From Anas platyrhynchos (taxonomy: Eukaryota; Chordata; Aves; Anseriformes; Anatidae): a stretch of 64,000 nucleotides of DNA. The stretch lies in NCBI RefSeq assembly GCF_047663525.1, contig NC_092601.1:15213501-15277500 (forward strand), read 5' to 3'. Below the pieces are notes generated by a model. The model searched no databases. It was not told the DNA's origin and was given only the letters and a program-made list of their open reading frames with translations. Shown here piece after piece: positions 48,101 through 61,067 of the stretch (the first letter of the stretch is position 1; every line of letters starts with the position of its first letter). Both the position numbers and the translations under genes were made by a program.

Positions 48101-51100
48101 TGCAGAAAAAACATCATGCCACAAAACAATGGTGTGGTTGCAGGCAGAGCCTCTTGGGCATCATCCCAGACAGGCTCATGAGTTTGGATTACCCCAGGGC
48201 CAGGTGGGTCTCCTGGACCTTTCTTCTCCTGGACCTTCCTTCTCCAGGACAAACTAGGGGGTGCGATTTCCCCATAGCGAGCATCTGTGTGAGGCTTCTC
48301 CAGACTTGCCTGCCTGCTGGCAGATTCTCTACCTCCTCCACAGCAATTTCAGATCTTCGAGGGAATTCCTAAAACTCCCCCGTGGAATCGGGATGCAGCC
48401 TTCTGCTGCAGACGTGCTGCCCCGCCAGTGTGTTACCCCGCACGGGGCGTTGGCTCCTCTCTTTGCCATGCAAATGCATCAACCATGGAACTAGAAAAAA
48501 AATATTTATGGATACATCAAAACTCAGTGCTACTGCCTATGGTACTGCTGTGTTTCTATCTCACCCTACTGTGCTTTGTGGGACCTGCCAGAAGAGGGCT
48601 GGAGACTCCCAGCAGATCCCTGAGACTTCTGATAATCATCAGAAAAACTGTGCATGGGTCTGATGCCAGCACAGCCTGATGCAACACCCGCTGCACCTTC
48701 CCTCCTGGGATGTGGCTGGCTCTGCAGCCTGCACCTCTCCTTATAGCAGGCACTTGCTTTAAAGAGACTTCTGTTCTTCCAAAAATGCCCTGCAGAGTGA
48801 GCCCATCACAGCTGCCCGGCCTAAAAAAATCACAAGGAGAGCAGGAAAGCAAAACATCACACCCTGCGAGGTGGCAAGAGAAACAGGGAAAAGCAAACAC
48901 CCACCGGCACGCGCTGCCTGTGCCCAGGCTCGTTAAGTGTCAGCTCTGCCGCCAGCCCTAATGAGCTGCCAAGCCTTGGGGAGCGGCCTCAGCACTGGCA
49001 GGTCTGTGGTCACTGCATTTGTTGGTTTGTCCATGCTTTGGGCTGCTGTCCGTGTGTCCTCCCAGCTGGGCAGTAATGCTGGGGAAGGGGAGCCTGGTGT
49101 GTCCCCCCCATTGCAGCTTGTCTGCAGCTACTGGGTGCAAAATCCTACATTTTTGCCTCTTTGCAGGCAAATGTGTGAGTGATAAGATGCAAAATCTTTG
49201 TGCACTTTCCCCAGAATCTCTTCCTGGCTGTGCACCGTCCCCACCCTGCTGGTGATGCCACCCCAGGCCGGGGCCAGGAACGGTGGAAGTGCAGCTGAGG
49301 CCAAGCCCTGGCGCAGCTCCCGCTCCCTCCTCAGGACTTTCCTCTCGAGCAGCTTTGAGGAGCGAGGATGAAAGGCGGCACGGTGGAAACACAAAGCTTG
49401 CCTGGTTTGTTTTATTTATGATTGGCGTCTGCTTAAAAGAAAGCCGGCGTTATCAGCTCCAGCACCGCTGGGTCGAATGAGTAAATGAAAGAGGAGGGTT
49501 TCGCCTGTGATCTAGAGCCCGAGTTTGCTCTTATATGGGCGTCTCACCAGGCCTTGCTTGCTGCCACCTTGCTGCTGCTCGTGTCATGGGGACAGCCAGG
49601 CACAAGGCAGAGGGTGGGGGAGCTGGGGCTGAATCCCCTCACTTTCCTCATTTCCTTGGCCTGGGGATGCTTCACTTGCTGTGGCACCAACCTTTTTTTT
49701 TTTTTTTCATTTTAACCATCTCAGCTTTGAGAGCCAAGACCTCATTTTTTCTTGCTCAGTTCCCCGTGGAGGTGGTGGTGAAGCTGCATCCAAGCACGTC
49801 CTGCTGCTCCTGACAGGTGCTGGTTGGGGCACAGCCTGTGCCGGTCCCTCCTCACATCACGCACACCGCTCCCTGCCACGAGGGGCAGGCAGAAGGCAAA
49901 CACACCACTTGGCACGGGCTGTGGTTTATTGCCAGGGTTCTTGGAGCCAATATTTGATCACCCGTAAATAATTGCCCTGGCTGTGTGTGCCGGGACCTGA
50001 TTTATCCTGCTCCCTGGTGATACCTTCCAAACTCCCCGGGGAGACATCTGCCTCCCTCTCCCCTCTGATGGACGGGGAGGAGGAGAGCTGGTGCTGGGCC
50101 TCCTGTGCTTGCTGTTGTCAGCACATGGGTGCTCTGCGTGTCCTCCTGTGGTGGTCTCTGTCTTGGAGCTAAAGCCATGGCAGAGCCTCAGGAAGGAGGG
50201 GGGAGAAGTGTGTAAAGCCTGGACACGGTGAATTAATTCCTGCGTCCTGCGGATGGAGTCAGGTTTGGCGAAGCCCCTTCTAACCCCCGTAGCCTCATTG
50301 CTAAGCCTTGCCAAATCAGAAGCATTCCTCAGCGGCTTCCCAGGTGAGGGGAGCCTTTGAGGGCCAGCTTTCCTCGGTCTGATTTGGTGCTGAGTGATTT
50401 ACTGCCCCAAAACTCCGGGGGAGGAGGCACAGCAGCAGAGGGGCTGCAGCTTGGCCGCAGGCTTTGCTCCTGTGCTCAGCTATGCATGCAAGTAGCGGCA
50501 CGACGGTGTCTCGCTAATGTTTTTCCCCCCCTGTGCCAGCTCCTTGGACAGGGAAGACCGCATGGCAACAGGCCTGAGCACGGTGCAGGCAGCCACGCTC
50601 CGCATATCAAAGGCTGGATTCCTCCCCGGGGAGCAGCGCGTGGGATAGAGCCGCAGTCACGCGCCTGCAGCTGGCTCGGGGAAGGTGTGGAGGGGAGGGA
50701 AGCCCAGAGAGGGGTGGAAAGGGTGGAAGGAGGGAGTCGACCTGCAAGGTTTGGTATGGCCTGGGGTTTGGAGCCACTAGATACAGGTGCATCGTGTGTG
50801 CTGGAGTGCTAAGGACTCTTGGTAGGTTTCAGGGGGATGGTATGGGTGTGGGGATGTCAGGATTTGTATAGCCCAACAGCTCGTTGGATAGGGTTACATA
50901 CAGACCTTCCTGTGCCCATGTTTGAGATTCTCACCAACCATGGAAACAGCTGTCCTACAGGCTGGGTCATACCAGAGGTTGACTTTGGGGTCAGATGGTG
51001 ACTGACCCTAAAGGAGGCAGCTCAGAAAGCTCACAATGGGAGAAAACTATGAAACTATCAGCGTCACAACCCTCCCAGCCAGCTGCTCAGCCCTGCCTTG

Positions 51101-53100
51101 GGTGACCTTTCCTAGACACATAAATGTGCTAATAATACTTACCCAGGAGGAGGACTCTGGGTTTGGTCAAGGAGAAGGGTTTAGGAACAGAGAGAGTCAA
51201 AGCTGTGGGGTCCAGAGCAAGTCCTTCCTCTGTCTGAGAGCATCTGAGCCACTCCTTGCACCACCACTGGTCTCTTCTCTTGGCCCTATTGCACCGAAGC
51301 CACCCATGAAGGCGTTTCCCATTGTGTCAGTGTCATAAACTGACCATGGTCTTTGCAGACATTTGTAGGACCATAATCTTTGTAGGGCTCATGCTCATGA
51401 GACATGGGAGATGAACACATGGGAAGGGTGTTTTTGGCTTGGCAGGCCCTGTTGCACATCCGAAGGGGACCAGCAAGACTTTGTATGTGTCTGCCTTAGG
51501 CCACCAAGTTATCAAACCTTTGAGCTTGCAGACTTGGTCCTCTCCACATGGGCCCTGACCTTTGCCAGACAGGGCTGGCTGCTGGGGTGTTGCAGCAATC
51601 GCAGAGGCAGCTGGGGAGGAGGATGCAGCTTTCTGCTATTTCAGAGAGCAGGGAGGAAGAGGAAGGGCTGCTGACGAAGACTGAAACTCAAAAAATGACG
51701 ACGATGACAAAAAAAGCTTCTCCCGTTTGGGGAACCAAATGCACTTGTTTCCTGATGTGATCTGGATAGCTCAGACCGAGAGGGGCAGGGGCAGGTCACT
51801 GACTTGCAACTTCTTGAGCTGGGTGAGTGGCTTTTCTGGTTGGGAAGGGTCAAACCTCACCAGCCCCACTCTTCTCTGGACCTGCCCAAGGGCTGTGAGG
51901 TCTCTTCAGCCAAAAGCCTAAATCCCTGACTTGGATCCCTTCCCTCCTCTCTCCTGGCAGCCCTTAATCATGCCATGGTGTGGGGTCTGCTACAAGCAAC
52001 AGCATCCTTGGGGTGGCATCTCAGAGCCCAGGCTGCTCCAGGGGAAGCCAAGGAGGTGGCAGCCAAGGGCACCACATTTTTGGGAGATGTGGGGACACAT
52101 AGAATAGGGGAAGGATTAAGAAGGGGAAGTGTAACCTTCCCTCTAGCCCTGTTTGTTGCTGCTCTTCCTGCTGCTTGCTCTTCCAGCTCCCCCTGGGAGC
52201 TGTGCTGCTCTCTGCCCCATCCCACAGCGAGACACTCTGACCCTGCTCCAGCTTCTTTTGCAGACAGTAAAGTTGCTCTTCTTGAGATGCACAAAAAGAC
52301 AATTGCTGCCCCAGGGACACTGTGGTCAAGGCGAGGAGATGCCACGTTATTTGGTTTCTTCTTTATTTTCATATTGTTTTTTATAGATAGTTCCAGCCAC
52401 AAAGTCTGGAGGCAGGTCCAGCTTCCAGTGCCTTTGGTTAGGCTGGATCTAGGCGTCTGATTCAGTCCCTCTCTATTTCTGGTGCTGGGCTTATATATAA
52501 TTTATTTCTATATAGTTACAAATATAGCTGTGCAGAGCGTGAGAGTTTCAGCAGGGAGGAGAGGGGTGCTTTGTAAATGAAGCATCTGTGTGTGTGAGAT
52601 TTCAGCGAGAAGAAGGGATGTAAACTGGCAGCAAGAGCACGGGGTAGGAGGATGCCACATGCCCTGCGAAGGGTTTAACCCAGAAAAGGTTCAACCCAGA
52701 CCCATCCACATCTTGACTGCAGTTTTGCTGCTTGTAGAGCTGATCTGGGAAGTGGGGTTGAAGCCCATCTGTATCTGGGCAGCAGCTCAGAAGTCAAAGC
52801 GCGGGAGTTGAGGACAGATCTGCAGCCCATACCCTTCTTCCCACTCCCACCATGTGTGATAATTTTCCAAGCCTGTGCAGGGAACAGGCATGGAGGGAAA
52901 TGTCCATCTGCCATGGTCAAGGACAAAGCTCCCACGGATGGGATGGGAGAAGGGCACAGGCCCCATCTCCACAAGTGGTCTGCATTAGCTCTGATCTGCC
53001 TGAGCTCAATCAATCCTGTCTTGTACTTGGTCCAGATTGTAGCCTGGGGAGAGTTTACCAGACCGTGACTCTCTGCTCCGCACATCCTCTGCTTTTCCTC
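45131..53100. other. Intergenic stretch upstream of GRIFIN
   Basis: No recognised exon on either strand. GC-moderate, with a T15 tract (about 49692-49706) and an A15 tract (about 45949-45963). Open frames of 60-200 codons show no family resemblance. It may hold regulatory DNA for GRIFIN and LFNG. Confidence 0.5.
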
Positions 53101-53131
53101 CTCCTCCTTCAGATCTGGCTGCTGGGAGGAA

Positions 53132-53136
<5 letters not shown>

Positions 53137-53162
<26 letters not shown>
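53137..53162. repeat. T26 homopolymer
   Basis: Twenty-six consecutive T. No AATAAA hexamer is found next to it on the reverse strand, so a retrocopy is not supported. Confidence 0.9.
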
Positions 53163-56100
53163 CCAAGAGCTTTTACCAAACTGCAAGGGGTTTCCAAAAC
53201 ATCTGGAACAGCTCATGGAGCTAGAGTGGATTGTAACGCTGAGGGTGGAAATGGGGTCATGGAAATGGAGGCACCCTGTTGGATTAATGCTCGAGAGCGG
53301 CACTTGGGAAGGCTTGGGGTCAAATCCTCACCCCACTCACAAAGGAAAAGTTGGAAAAATCCCAAAGAGAACCCGGGAGATGTTTGTCCACACTACAAAA
53401 CCACTGCTTGTCCCCAGGTCCTCCTCCCTGGGGACTAGGTAGGACTGGAGAAGCTCTCTGGAGAAGGTCCCACCAGCGCTCACTGGTGCCCATTGCCTTT
53501 GGGAATGGATGTGGCACTGTGCTGTTAAAGGGCAGCGTGGGTGTTTTGGTCTTCCAGACCCAAAATTTTCTCCTCCGTGGCAGGCTGGGAGGAGATCTAG
53601 AAAGAAGCCACTATTTTGGAAAGGGCAACCGGGCCCCCTGGGTTATTTGGAGCCTGCCAGCTTGACAGCCATCATGGCTGAAATACTGAGATGGCTTTTA
53701 GAGAAAGCAAAGTGAAGTTAATTAAAGGGAGAGTGTAACTGATGCCAATCCCAGAAGATGATGAAAACAGATCTCTACTAACTTCTTCATTTCTACAGGG
53801 CTTGCATTTGGGCTGATAAAGATGATACTGTCAATGCAGTCGGCCTGCTCAAGTGATTTGCTTTGGCGTCTGGCCACAGCACAAATGGAGCTGGAGTGGA
53901 GTCTACTGCTCAGTTTGATATACAGATTGATAAACTTTATTGATATAAAACCACCATGGCATACCTCATAGGAGGTCAAAAGTGGCTGCCTGTGGGCTGC
54001 AAAATGCTGCTGCCATGGGGAGTTGTGGTCACGCAGCCACTTTTCCGGTGGGGTTGGATGAAAATCAATTCCTGAGCCTCCCAAGTTTTACTTGTTTGGT
54101 GGAGAAAATAAAACCATTTAAATATTATTTATAAATGGTTCTTACAGGGTAAGCCAGACTGCTCAGCTTGGTACAACCCTAAAGCACCTTTACTTAGTAC
54201 AACCACGTAGAGTCCTACATCTAGGAATGAAAAGGGAAGATGCATTTATAGAACAGGACAACCTTTGTCTTGGGGAGCAAAGGGTATGAAAGCCATGGCA
54301 GAACCGTGAGTTTTAGCCTCATTTTAGTGGGACAATCCCTAAAAACTTTTCAGTGGTCTCTCAGAGGTAATCCAGGCTGCCAGAGTCCCAGGTCTGTGGC
54401 TGCAGCAATTATGCCCATGTCCCTGGTACCACGCAGCAGCCATAGGGACAACGACCCGCCTTGGCTTTGGGGAGGCAAGGATGGAGGTTTTATTTACTGT
54501 GGCTGTAGGATAGCATCCTGATGGATTTAAGCTGGGACCCTTTACCCCTGCACGAGCAACCATGAAAACTTTAATTTGTCCATGGAGCATTTGGGAGACA
54601 GGGCGAGGGGCTCTGGCATGCTGCAGCGGGTGCCGCCACCTGCCAGTCTGCAGCAGGCTGGAGGGCTGTGAACCCCGCCGATGGCCTCAGGCTTTCCCAT
54701 CCAGGCGAGAAAACAAGCTGTGAAGAAAGTAAACATGTCACTGAAGTATTTTGCTTTCAGATGGGTTGATCCTTCCTAGCTCAAAGAAAGGACACGAGGG
54801 AGCTGCTGGCAGACTGGAGCACACCCTGACTTCACAAATATTTGAATAACGTTTACCAGGCTTTGCAGTACGCGTTATTCCAAATTAAATTACAAAAAAA
54901 TAAAATTAAATTAAATAGTGCTACTGGACTCTACCAGATGTGATGCCCTCAGGTAAACCTCCCTGCTCGCTCAGCCCCAAGCTCCAGCAGCTCCATCACC
55001 ACCGATTGTGGCCTGGGATGAATCCTTGCAGGGCCAGCAGCTCGGATGGGGCTGAGCCACCTCCATCACACCCTGCAGATGCCTGTGCAATGCCACCATA
55101 GAGCTGGGTGCCGTCTGCCCTCTTGCTTAGCACACAGACGGGTCATTGTTTATGTAGGGCCTCCCTAAAGTGCCGTTGTTATTGTGCTCTCCCTCCCGTT
55201 TCCTGTGTTTGAACCCCTTATCACAGCCTTGTCCTGGGAATATGTGCTCGGGAGGGTGCGTTTTATGGGTTGATAAGCTTTTATTGCGACCGGCCTTATT
55301 TGTGAGATGTCTGGAATTAAGAGGTGGGGACCCTGGACCTGGGTGGAGGCTGAGGGGGCGAGTGGTGGCCGTGTCTTGCAAGCAGGCAGCTGCCTGGGGA
55401 CAGCTCCAATGGGGCAGAAGGGGGTGTCCCCCTGCCCCATCCACACCTTGCATCCCTCTGTGCACCTCCATCACAGCCCACAAACCTCTCCGACTGCGCG
55501 GGCTGAGATCTTCTCTTGGCAGGGGATTGCTTTTTTTTCTTTTTTTCAGCATCAGTCTAGAAATAAATTGGAGTGACCAATAATGGCTTTGCCAGGTGCT
55601 GGCTCCCTCTGCACTTTCACTCTGAGCATGCCGTTGTGTGTGTGTAACAAACAATGATTAAAGGGCTTTCTTAATCCCATGACTGAGCTACAATGGGACA
55701 AAGCTGTGCCCTTCCTGCCAGCTCCCAGTGCGAGGGGAACAGCTCGTGGCAAGCTCTCTCCCCAGGCTCCCCACTTTTGCAACCATGTCAGAGTGTTTCC
55801 AACCTCCTTTAGCCCCAAAACGCCTGGGGAGCATAACACTGGACAGGAAGATGTTTGTATGCCCTCTCTTCCAAGCAGTTCCCAGTCTCCTGTGTCACCA
55901 CAGGGACCCAAAATGATCTTCCCCGAAATCCATGCTGCGGTCTGAGCTGCACAAACACAATAAAAGTGCTTTCAGGGAGTGCGGCCTTCTTGCTTCATCC
56001 ATTGGTCTGACACAAGATATCACCTTGTCCAAAATTCACCTTGTGCTTGCCCAACCAAAGGCAGCAGAGCTGATGGGTGCCCTTTCCAGATCTTCTGCTT

Positions 56101-59100
56101 CCTGGGTGCCAGGCACCCAGATATTTCCCTGGCTGCTGTCTAAATCACAGGGGACAGAAAAACATCCCCAGGAGAGATGCCCCCAGACACTTGCTGACCA
56201 TGGCTGCGCTGTCAGTGTCCCCTGGGGCGTGTGGCTGCCCTGGACCTGGCACCACCAATTATTCCAAGTATTTTGGGCCAACAGACCCAAACTGCAGCCT
56301 CCTACAGCAACCGGTATTGCCCTACATGCTCACATACATGTGAGGTTGCATCATAGCTGCTTTTTAAACTGTGAGGCTTTTGAAGTAGAAGCCAACGTTT
56401 GTTGTTGTGTCTGCATGGAGCCAAGTCCCTCGCTGGGGTGTTTACAAGAACCTCTCCTGGTTGCAGGGACTCACCTCGCTTTTTGGAGCAAGGGGGTGAT
56501 CTGAGCAGTGTTTGGTCAGGCTGGCAGGATCTGGGACTCCAACCACCATGAAGGAGGCCAAAAGACAGTTACCTGGGAGGGATCCCAGCTCTCTGTTCAG
56601 CTGAGATAACCAGGATCAGGATGACGTGGAGGAGAAGAGGCAAAATTTTAAAAGACGGTTGTGCTCTAGAATAAATAGGAAAAAAAAATAAAATCTTTGA
56701 ACCAGCCATACCATCCTTCATCCCCAACCTTTGCTGCAGGGAGACGATGCTCCATGCTAGGAAGGAGGAACCCTCAGCATCCCCAGGAACAGTGGGTTTA
56801 CCATGGGTTTCCACATTTTTGGCTCATTTGGGGCTTGCAGAGCCCCTGTGTGACCTCCAGCGATGGCTCCTTGCTTGCTGGCAGGGGTCAGCAGGAGCGG
56901 GGATAGCTCCGTGTTCACCACTGAGTTTTGGCAGGGCAGCACTTTGCAGGCACCACGTTGGCTGCTCCTTCTCCCACACCCCACATTTCCCCACATCACC
57001 CAGCTGGGCTCTCTGCTCGGCAAAAAACACCCCAAAGGAGAGGGCAAGCAAGCAGCAGCGGGAATCACCAGCAGCAGCCGAGCAAAGCAACCCCAGCCCC
57101 AGCGCCTCTCCCCGGGAGGATGCAGGATGAAAGCACGGAGCCCGTTTCCAGTCGCAGCTTGCACGGGCTTCCTCACGGACATCTGGCAGCGGGGCCATGC
57201 AGGCAGCGAGGAATGTAACGAGCTGTGCAGATGGGAGGTGCTGCGCTCAGGTTGCAGCCCGTGGGGCAGGGAGTCAGTGTTTTGTTTATAAACACAGGCG
57301 GGATGATTAAGATAAGAAGGGGATGGTAATTAAATTAAATTAAGGCTCTGGAAGTCGTTAGATGAGCCTGAAAGCCTTGCCAGTCGCTTTAATTCCTGGC
57401 TCTGCAGAACAGGGGCTCTCTGTGGTCGAGCACCGGAGGGTGACCGAGGGACCAAGGGGCTCTTTCAGCAGCTCAGTGAAGAAGAGACACACACGGTTAT
57501 ACCCCAAAAAGGGGGATGTGAGGGAGCCAGGTGAGAGGAAAGCCCCAGAGCACAGCAGGAGGAAGGGGAAGGTGTGCAACCTCTGCTTCTCCCCCTTCCA
57601 GAGCTCAAACTGGAGCTAAGACAGTGGGGGACAAAGGACCTGGATCCCCTCTGGGATGCAGCACACAGCAGGACACCCGTCCCACCTGCTGGGCGCAGGC
57701 TGGGGCAGCAAGTTTGGGGTAAAACGGGTTAGCAAGCAGTTTTTGGAAGTGTTTATGTCTCCAGCTCGGAGGCTGCAGCTCTACCTGTGCCAGCTCAGAG
57801 CAAACGACAGCAGCAACACCCAGAGCCGACAAGTCCGCCCCGCGGGGCACGGCACGCCTGGCCACGCACCCGGGGATGACGGCTCCTGCTATGGGGCTGC
57901 GGGTTTGCCTTGAAATCCTGCCCCCGTTTGTTTTGTTTTCCTGCTTGCAATGGCACTGGTATACCTTAATATATTTTTTTCTGCTACGCAGATGGGGTAA
58001 ATTGATTTTAGGAATATTTGTATCACCTTGGGAAGGGGGAATGGGCTGAGTGAGGCTGGATGCTGTATGGCAGGAGCAGCTGCTGTGTAAGCTAATGGCT
58101 TGTGGCTGCGTGGTGAGGGCCGAATCCTGCCCCTGGCATGGGCTGGCTCTGGGGGCTGTATTGGGGGCTCAGCACCCCCTCTGTAGCCCTGGGTGGGCAC
58201 CTGGCTACCACCACTGGTCCTTGTCACCATGTCGAGGCTGGTGGGACACCCCAAGGGAGGTTTCACCCCATCCCTGGGGGAAAGCTGAGCTCCCTGGGGA
58301 CCCCGAGGGGAAGCTGATCCCCTGAAGGTGGGCTGGGACACTGGGGGGAGTATGGGTGTTTCCCTCCCACTGTTCCCCCCAATTAGTCTCCCATCTCCTT
58401 TTTCTCCTCTACAAAGTGCTTCATTAATCTGCTGGGGGTGTTAATGCCGGGCTGAGCTGCAGAGGGTGCCCCCCCGCCCCTCGCAGCCCTCAGCCCTGCA
58501 CACTAACAGGTTTTTGCTGCGCTGTCACGGCTGTTAAGGCCACAAAGGCTGTGGTAATGTGAGCTTCTGGGGCCGTTGTCCGTCGAGGCCCGCGTACCCC
58601 AGGCCCTTTTGAAGGCAGGAATTTGGCTGAGCGTGACCAAGCTTGTCCCAGCGATGGCCCTGCTCCCCCAAGGTCAGGGACATGTGGCTGGGGGGGTGCT
58701 GGGGACGCTGGTGGGCACAAAGGGGCTTAAGCCTGGTTTAGGACAATAGGTTTTGTGTGTGTGGTTATTCCAGTGCCTTCTGGTTGCTCTCTCTCAGGGG
58801 GCAACTGGGTGATCACATACTGGAGGAGAGGCTGGCATGGGCAAGGCAAAAGGGACCAGGACTCATTGGGGTGCAGGATTGCACCCCCGTGCTGGGCTCA
58901 CCAGGACCCAGGGTCTGCTCCAGGCACCTGTGGGAGATGGATAAGAGGCAGGTGGGATGCAGGAGGTGCTGGCAGGGCTCTCTCGGGGGGCTGCAGACCT
59001 AAATGTCCCTGCCCCTTGCCCCAGCAACACCCCAAACTCATGGTCCCCTCCCCAGTGCCGGAGCCGACTGCGTGTGCCGTGTCGCGGCGCGGAGGAGCCC

Positions 59101-60448
59101 AGCTGTGGCTTTGAGCACTGCTGCTGGCCACGCTCCAACCCGGATTTCAAAGCAGCCGCCGGCTCTCTCCTGGGATGCGAGGTGGCTTCGGGGGGACTGG
59201 GGCAGCTTTGTAATTTGAAACAGTGGGGTTAGCCGGGAATGTGCCGCCGGCCCCGGCCATACAAGGGAAGAGGATCCCACTGTGTGCGTGGAGCAGCATT
59301 CCCCATCCTGCCCCAGCACAGCCGAGAGCAAGGAGTCCCCGGCACCCGTTGGCACCCAGGGGTGCTTCTGAAGCACCCACAGCTCCCCACTGGCAGCAGC
59401 ACAAGGGCACACGCTGCATCCTTGCCATCCCCATGCTGCTGCAGGTTGGGGTTGGGTTTCTCTCCCTCTTGTTTTCCACCATGGGCTGAAACTGTACTCC
59501 GGGGCAGGGGGAATTTGCGGCAGCAGATGGTGGGGAAGAGAGAAAAGGATGGAGCACAGCCTGTGGGCACAGGAACCCAACACCCCAGGAGGGAGCATGA
59601 AGTGAGCTGCCTAAGGTGACCAGCCTGAAATGCTTTCAGTGTCACAAATGCACGGTGCTGTCCTGCCTTCCCTGCACGCATAACTGCAGGCAAGCAGTGA
59701 TCCCACTCCGGCTGCATTTCTCCTCTATTTCTTTCTCTTTTTCCCTCTTTCTCTCTTCCCTCTCTAAAACAAAGATGTTTCCCCAGATGCACTGGTCCCC
59801 ATCCAACAGCTCCTTTTGTCTTTGTCTCTTTTAGTTTATTTTTTTATTATTACTATTTTTTTTTTCTTTTTTCTCCATACTCATTTGCTGTCCTCCCAGG
59901 CTCGGCACAGGGTGCCTTGTTATAGTGGAGAAGTTGGCTGAGGGTGCCAGGCTCCTCATGGTGGTGACGCAGAGGGATGCTGCCTACAGCAAAGATGCTA
60001 AAAACCAAATTGATGGGTGTAAGGGCTGCTCTTGGGTGGCAGCAGCTCCTGCTGTCCCTTGCTCTGGGGCAGGACTCACAAGGGACACCGTGCTGTGATG
60101 TCCTGGGCTGCCCATGTCACCCAGGCAGGCCCCTTCTGAGCTGCTCAGCTGTAGCTGCTGTGTGGTCACCGAGGGTCCTGTGCCTGGTCCTGGCTGTCCA
60201 TCTGTCCCAATAACCCTGCGAAAATGTTGGGTGTTTGGATGCAGACCCTGGTCTCTTCCAGCTGCCGTGAGCTGCTCTAGGAAAAGAAACCAGCCCTCCC
60301 CATATGCCTGCCCTCACTTAACTCTGCAAGAGGAAATTTTCTCCCGAGTTCCAGGGATTGCAGAACATTTTTGATGGGAGGGAGATATGGAAAGCTAACC
60401 TGACCTTTTCAACCAGGGAATGGCTGCTTCCCTGCAAGCCCGTTTCAC

Positions 60449-60472
60449 AAAAAAAAAAAAAAAAAAAAAAAA
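60449..60472. repeat. A24 homopolymer
   Basis: Twenty-four consecutive A. No polyadenylation hexamer within 40 bases upstream and no target duplication visible. Confidence 0.9.
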
Positions 60473-61018
60473 GTTGTGTTTTATTTTCCTCCCAATGCAG
60501 CACTGAAAACAAACATCCAAACCTCAGCCTTTGCTACAAAGCACAATTGTCTCTCCGGGGCAGCTCTTATACATTTCTATCCGGTCCTGCCTCCCCGTGC
60601 TGCTCCCCGCCTCTCCGAGGGCTCGGGGAGTGCGGTGGGATCAGCCTGGGAAGTTATTCTGTTCCCACCAAACACCTTGGCTAGCTGTGGAGTCCTTTTA
60701 TTGCTGGGATGTCATTCACACTGTGCTTGTTTAACACACATACCAGCTGCCTCTTTTCATGCTACTGCTCTGAGAACAGAGATTCACAAGGACAGAGCTC
60801 ATCTGAAGTTCACAGGAAGATGGGCTTGGACGGGGACGTGGGATGTAAATCCCCTCGCACGCTGCATATATTTGCATCTGCATCTGAATTTGCATCCTCT
60901 CTCTCATCACAAGATTCCCCCGTTGTGGCCTGCTGGGGAAACGCCATGCATCCTCGTGGGTTGAGTTTGTTGTTGTTTTCTATTTTTTCTCACTGTTGAT
61001 GACTGGGTTGCTTTGCAA

Positions 61019-61067
61019 TTTTTTTATTTTTTTATTTTTTTTTTTTTTGGGGGGGGGGGGGGGGGGG
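61019..61067. repeat. T-rich run joined to G19
   Basis: About 30 bases of T broken by two A are followed at once by 19 consecutive G (61049-61067). A long pure G run is rare and could form G-quadruplexes; it is also a typical site of sequencing error. Confidence 0.9.

Larger units (their letters stand above)
53101..61015. other. Intergenic stretch, GC-moderate, simple repeats
   Basis: No supported gene. It contains T26 at 53137-53162, AAATT-type simple sequence (about 54880-54917), a forkhead-like palindrome at 57283-57294, T-rich tracts at about 59720-59765 and 59830-59875, and A24 at 60449-60472. No LFNG-like glycosyltransferase exon was found. Confidence 0.5.

Noticed and set aside
53137-53162. 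Poly(T) as the end of a retrocopy
   Set aside because: No reverse-strand AATAAA next to it and no target duplication, unlike the tract at 22.9 kb.
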